The notes beneath the pieces are model-generated. The model had not been told where the DNA came from. It saw nothing but the letters and a program-made list of their open reading frames with translations, and did no database searches. DNA of 8,182 nucleotides from Dehalococcoidia bacterium (GTDB lineage Bacteria > Chloroflexota > Dehalococcoidia > Dehalococcoidales > DAOWJH01): positions 1 through 8,182 of the forward strand of contig DAOWJH010000105.1 of the NCBI GenBank assembly GCA_030640495.1, in the 5' to 3' direction. A program made the translations under genes and the position numbers. How positions within the stretch are numbered: position 1 is the first letter of the stretch; each line of letters begins with the position of its first letter. Of this stretch, positions 5,652-8,182 are shown piece by piece.

Positions 5652-6206
5652 ATGCGAGTTATTGCTGGCAAAGCCAAAGGACATCGACTTAAAGCACCGA
5701 AGAGGGCTGCTACCCGCCCAGCGACAGATTTAGTCCGGGGAGCGATTTTTTCTATTTTAGAAACTACTACCAGCGATTGGGAACAGGTGCTTGATTTATT
5801 TGCTGGTAGTGGCGCTCTGGGGATTGAGGCTTTAAGCCGTGGCGCAGGTTGGGTTGATTTTGTTGAACATGAACCACGATGTTGTGATATAATTAGACAA
5901 AACCTAGAAAAAACAAAACTTGGCGCACAGGCTCATATTTATTGCTGTAGTGTAGCCAAAGCACTCTCCTTTCTTGAAAAGGAGTATAATATTATATTGA
6001 TGGATCCACCCTATTCTAATTCATCTATAGACAGCCTAGTGGCACAACTAGCAGCCTCCAGGCTGGTGGGGACAAATTCAACTGTTGTGGTAACCCACTC
6101 CCCCCACCACCCCCTAAAATCAACCTATCCCCCATTAAATCTCGTCAAGGAGTACCGTCACGGCGATAGTTGCATCGCAGTATACCAAAAGGAGGGCAAG
6201 CCTTGA
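5652..6206 (+). CDS. rsmD: 16S rRNA (guanine(966)-N2)-methyltransferase RsmD
   Basis: RsmD is an S-adenosylmethionine-dependent enzyme that methylates N2 of G966 in 16S rRNA within the assembling 30S subunit. The 184-residue protein is of normal length and begins with the family hallmark MRVIAGKAKGHRLKAP. It continues with RPATDLVRGAIFSIL (22-36), the SAM-binding motif LDLFAGSGALGIEAL (47-61), the acidic VEHEP (71-75) for SAM ribose binding and the catalytic DPPY (118-121) of N2-guanine methyltransferases. Near the end, RHGDSCIAVY replaces the more usual YGDT-type segment. ATG is the only plausible start, since the upstream frame closes with TAA at 5625-5627 with no NTG between. The Shine-Dalgarno is weak: the closest good run, AAAGGGG, ends 19 nt before ATG. 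It is the first gene of the plus-strand unit and overlaps coaD by 4 nt. Confidence 0.94.
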   Translation: MRVIAGKAKGHRLKAPKRAATRPATDLVRGAIFSILETTTSDWEQVLDLFAGSGALGIEALSRGAGWVDFVEHEPRCCDIIRQNLEKTKLGAQAHIYCCSVAKALSFLEKEYNIILMDPPYSNSSIDSLVAQLAASRLVGTNSTVVVTHSPHHPLKSTYPPLNLVKEYRHGDSCIAVYQKEGKP

Positions 6207-6688
6207 CTATTGCTATTTACCCGGGTAGCTTTGACCCAATAACTAATGGACATCTTGACATTGCCACTAGAGCAGCCAAGCTTTTTGACAAGCTAATTAT
6301 TGGAATCTATGACACGCCGAACAAGCACCTTCTATTCACCACTAAAGAGAGGGTAGAACTGGCAAGGCAAGCAGTGGTGGGTTTAGCCAATGTTGAGGTA
6401 AAATCTTTTACCGGGCTTACCATTGACTTCGCCAAGAAGGTAAAAGCACAAACTATGGTGCGCGGGCTGAGAATGAGCGGGGATTTTGAGCGGGAGTTTG
6501 ACATGGCAATGATGAACAGAAGGTTATTTCCTGAGCTAGAGCTAGTTTGTCTAATGGCAAACCCAGAATATCAGTTCCTTAGCTCCAGCTTACTCAAGGA
6601 AGCAGCCAGCCTGGGCGGTAACATTAAAGACTTTGTCCCCAAACACGTGGCTGCAGTTTTAAGAAGGAAGGTGAAAAGCAAAATGTAG
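6203..6688 (+). CDS. coaD: Phosphopantetheine adenylyltransferase CoaD
   Basis: CoaD transfers AMP from ATP to 4'-phosphopantetheine, the penultimate step of coenzyme A synthesis, in the cytoplasm. From TTG at 6203 the protein has 161 residues, the family norm. It begins TIAIYPGSFDPITNGHLDI, containing the nucleotidyltransferase T/HxGH motif as TNGH (14-17). Further features are NKHLLF (40-45), VRGLRMSGDFEREF (86-99, with R88 and R91) and the ATP-site signature FLSSSLLKE (125-133). TTG was chosen because AGGAGG (6190-6195) lies 7 nt upstream and the protein then begins at the conserved position. An in-frame ATG at 6170 lies deep in rsmD and would add an unrelated 11-residue tail. The TTG overlaps the rsmD TGA (TTGA, 4 nt), suggesting coupled translation. 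Confidence 0.95.
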   Translation: MTIAIYPGSFDPITNGHLDIATRAAKLFDKLIIGIYDTPNKHLLFTTKERVELARQAVVGLANVEVKSFTGLTIDFAKKVKAQTMVRGLRMSGDFEREFDMAMMNRRLFPELELVCLMANPEYQFLSSSLLKEAASLGGNIKDFVPKHVAAVLRRKVKSKM

Positions 6689-6760
6689 GCATTGTCCACA
6701 AACGAGAGCATTACCCCAAAAACAAACCAATTTCTTAAGGAATAAAGCCGGGAGGTATAT

Positions 6761-7030
6761 ATGGCGTATAAAATTACCGATGAGTGTATTAGCTGTGGTG
6801 CCTGTGAAGCAGAATGCCAAAACGAAGCAATCAGTGAGGGGGAGACAATCTATGTGATTGACCCCGATAAGTGCACCGAGTGCGTCGGCAACTTTGAGTT
6901 ACCCAAGTGTACTGAAATTTGCCCCATAGACAATTGCTGCATACCTGACCCAGACCATGTGGAAACTAAAGAGCAATTGCTGGAAAAGTGGCGTAGTCTA
7001 CACCCGGGTGAAACCCCAGCCGCTAGCTAA
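6761..7030 (+). CDS. 2[4Fe-4S] ferredoxin, YfhL/Allochromatium type
   Basis: This small electron carrier of 89 residues has eight cluster cysteines: C9, C12, C15 and C19, then C38, C41, C50 and C54. The second motif has eight residues between its second and third cysteines (C41-x8-C50) and a C-terminal extension with DPDHVETKEQLLEKW (63-77). Both are diagnostic of the Allochromatium vinosum/YfhL subgroup, whose members have very low-potential clusters. Two extra cysteines, C59 and C60, follow the second motif, and residue 20 after the fourth cysteine is Gln rather than the usual Pro. ATG has GGAGGT 4 nt upstream. It lies 72 nt after coaD; YfhL-type ferredoxins beside coaD also occur in Pseudomonas, from memory, so this is probably a conserved housekeeping pairing. 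The redox partner cannot be told from the sequence. A role as donor to the neighbouring NuoEFG-less complex I is only a possibility. Confidence 0.92.
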   Translation: MAYKITDECISCGACEAECQNEAISEGETIYVIDPDKCTECVGNFELPKCTEICPIDNCCIPDPDHVETKEQLLEKWRSLHPGETPAAS

Positions 7031-7062
7031 TATTGCTCAGTTTAAGAATCAATTATTACTCT

Positions 7063-7096
7063 CATCCCCCCTCTCCTCCACAGGAAAGGGGGGATG
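7063..7096. repeat. Hairpin between convergent genes; possible terminator or repeat remnant
   Basis: CATCCCCCCTCTCCT (7063-7077) pairs with AGGAAAGGGGGGATG (7082-7096) as a 15-bp stem with one C-A mismatch and a 4-nt loop. The arms resemble the C-rich/G-rich stems of the two larger repeat clusters, though the GAGAGGGGCTTCGCCCC core is missing. It sits in the 92 nt between the convergent ferredoxin and CvpA-family genes, where a bidirectional terminator would be expected. However, neither side has a T tract, so an intrinsic terminator function is uncertain. Confidence 0.6.
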
Positions 7097-7122
7097 GAAA
7101 GATTTAGCGATAGCCTAACCCA

Positions 7123-7611
7123 CTACTGAAAGAAAGAGCGTATCACATCAAACTCATCAGGCAGCAAAGCCAGTACCAAGGGGAATTTATCTAATAATAT
7201 AGCCGCTACAATTGATTCAGTAATAATGCTGCCAGCACCCAACCATTTGACCCAGGTGGCTAACAGGGCACCGCAGAATATAGCCCCCAGCACTAAGCCA
7301 AAGGCAGCGCCACCAAGGTGATTGACCCAGCCCAGCATCACCACTGAAGCAGCCCACTTCAATAGCGAGGCGAGCACAGCAGCAATTACCATTACCCCGA
7401 TTAGTATGATGGCAAAGGCAACAATTTCAGCCACCTTTTCGCCAGGAATAAAGGCTAGCTGCTCGGAAAGGGGAACATAAAAGCGCCCAGCCAGGATTAC
7501 ACCAACTATTACCCCAGCTAAAGATAAAACAGCCTTTATAATCCCCATTCTTAGCCCAAGGAAGGTAGAAATAGCTACAGCTACTACGATAACTATATCA
7601 AGCCAGTTCAT
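7123..7611 (-). CDS. CvpA family membrane protein
   Basis: This 162-residue integral membrane protein of the CvpA (colicin V production) family is recognised by the N-terminus MNWLDIVIVVAVAISTFLGL followed by RMGIIKAVLSLAGVIVGVIL. In the family this first-helix Asp and the GxxxG-like turn are conserved. Four hydrophobic segments are visible (about 4-22, 26-45, 62-85 and 99-121), with a less hydrophobic tail ending FFQ. The family's molecular role is poorly defined; members are tied to envelope homeostasis and, in E. coli, to purF-linked colicin V export. ATG was chosen because a GGGGG run lies 5 nt upstream and the Met is at the family-typical position. It follows the ABC permease after 18 nt, so the two are probably cotranscribed. 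Confidence 0.85.
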   Translation of the reverse strand: MNWLDIVIVVAVAISTFLGLRMGIIKAVLSLAGVIVGVILAGRFYVPLSEQLAFIPGEKVAEIVAFAIILIGVMVIAAVLASLLKWAASVVMLGWVNHLGGAAFGLVLGAIFCGALLATWVKWLGAGSIITESIVAAILLDKFPLVLALLPDEFDVIRSFFQ

Positions 7612-7629
7612 AGTTACCCCCTTGATTTA

Positions 7630-8182
7630 TTATCCATAGCGCAGAGCGTCAATGGGGTTTAGCCTGGCTGCCCTTGCTGCCGGGTATACGCCAGATGCAA
7701 GACCAATGAAGATTGACACTGAGATAGCCAAAATCACAATAAATGGTGAGACCACAGCGTTGATTGTGAATCCACCAAGGTCAATGAGAGAGATTCCGTA
7801 TGCCACCAGCCAAGCACCAGTCAGTCCAATGGCACCTCCCACCAGACTTAACATGGCGGCTTCTAACAAGAATTGCATTAGAATATCCCGCCGCTTGGCT
7901 CCTATCGCCTTACGCAGGCCTATCTCCCGGGTACGCTCGGTTACCGAAACCAGCATAATGTTCATGATACCTATACTACCCACCAGCAGGGAGATACCGC
8001 CAATCAGTCCCAGAAATACGGTTAGCGCCAGGGTTATGGTCTCAAATACCCCGAGCATCTGCTCCAGGCTCATAACGGCAAAGTCAGCTTCCTCATCGGC
8101 ATCAATGCGGTGGCGCTTCCTTAAGAGGGTCTCGATATCTTCTATTATCTCGTCCATCACCTCGGCGCTGGCTGCCTGTACG
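7630..8182 (-). CDS. MacB/FtsX-type ABC transporter permease, C-terminal part (partial)
   Basis: The minus-strand frame is open to the right window edge and shows the last 183 residues, so the N-terminus is missing. The visible part starts with the end of the extracytoplasmic MacB-PCD-like domain (AEVMDEIIEDIETLLRKRHR region) and continues into the FtsX-like permease domain. That domain has three transmembrane helices and the cytoplasmic coupling motif SVTERTREIGLRKAIGAKRR, ending with the typical PAARAARLNPIDALRYG. Such permeases work with a LolD/MacB-like ATPase in mechanotransmission-type export of lipoproteins, peptides or drugs; the substrate cannot be inferred here. A GTG at 8160 is not the start, because the conserved sequence continues upstream in frame (VQAASAE). 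No ATPase gene is visible; it may lie beyond the edge. Confidence 0.9.
   Translation of the reverse strand, partial: VQAASAEVMDEIIEDIETLLRKRHRIDADEEADFAVMSLEQMLGVFETITLALTVFLGLIGGISLLVGSIGIMNIMLVSVTERTREIGLRKAIGAKRRDILMQFLLEAAMLSLVGGAIGLTGAWLVAYGISLIDLGGFTINAVVSPFIVILAISVSIFIGLASGVYPAARAARLNPIDALRYG

Noticed and set aside
6170..6202. ATG at 6170 as the start of coaD
   Set aside because: It lies inside rsmD, has no Shine-Dalgarno, and would add 11 residues not seen in CoaD. The TTG at 6203 has AGGAGG 7 nt upstream and gives the family-typical N-terminus.
7630..8160. GTG at 8160 as the start of a short FtsX-domain gene
   Set aside because: The frame stays open to the edge and the extra residues upstream fit the MacB-type periplasmic domain, so this is a truncated view of a longer gene.
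1..8182. A novel defence, secondary metabolism or mobile system
   Set aside because: Every long coding frame belongs to a known housekeeping or respiratory family. No unrecognised gene, transposase, toxin-antitoxin pair or nuclease was found. Only the repeats and gene order are unusual.

Overview
The window looks like ordinary chromosomal DNA from a bacterium of the Chloroflexota, most probably the Dehalococcoidia. This placement is inferred from three things: the gene set and order (a nuoABCDHIJK complex I operon without nuoE, nuoF or nuoG), the moderate G+C content with many TTG and GTG starts, and C-rich/G-rich hairpin repeats of a kind I associate with that class. No marker gene in the window proves it.

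Layout. On the minus strand, read from about 5481 down to 349, lies one compact respiratory operon, nuoA-B-C-D-H-I-J-K. It encodes the Q-module subunits (NuoB, C, D, I) and the membrane subunits A, H, J and K of an energy-conserving quinone oxidoreductase. Junctions are overlaps or gaps of 4 nt or less, except nuoC/nuoD, where 228 nt carry a hairpin repeat. After nuoK comes a second repeat cluster that fills nearly the whole 198-nt spacer, then the first 50 codons of atpG (ATP synthase gamma), which run off the left edge. The nuoL, nuoM and nuoN genes normally expected after nuoK are absent here, and so is the atpA gene normally found before atpG. The repeat therefore sits at a junction between two broken operons, which is either a real rearrangement or an assembly join.

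On the plus strand, divergent from nuoA across a 170-nt promoter region, are rsmD (16S rRNA m2G966 methyltransferase), coaD (phosphopantetheine adenylyltransferase, overlapping rsmD by 4 nt) and a YfhL/Allochromatium-type 2[4Fe-4S] ferredoxin. Convergent with these, on the minus strand at the right edge, are a CvpA-family membrane protein and the C-terminal part of a MacB/FtsX-type ABC transporter permease, cut by the window end. A hairpin lies between the convergent units.

How the genes work together. NuoA/B/C/D/H/I/J/K would form the quinone-reducing and part of the proton-pumping portion of a complex I that lacks the NADH-oxidising N-module, so its electron donor is unknown; AtpG belongs to the enzyme that uses the resulting gradient. 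The rsmD-coaD-ferredoxin group is a housekeeping neighbourhood. I see no defence system, CRISPR array, transposase, tRNA or rRNA. The features most worth a second look are the repeats, the repeat-associated operon breaks, the atpG ribosome binding site that coincides with a repeat edge, and the loss of a usually acidic residue in NuoA.
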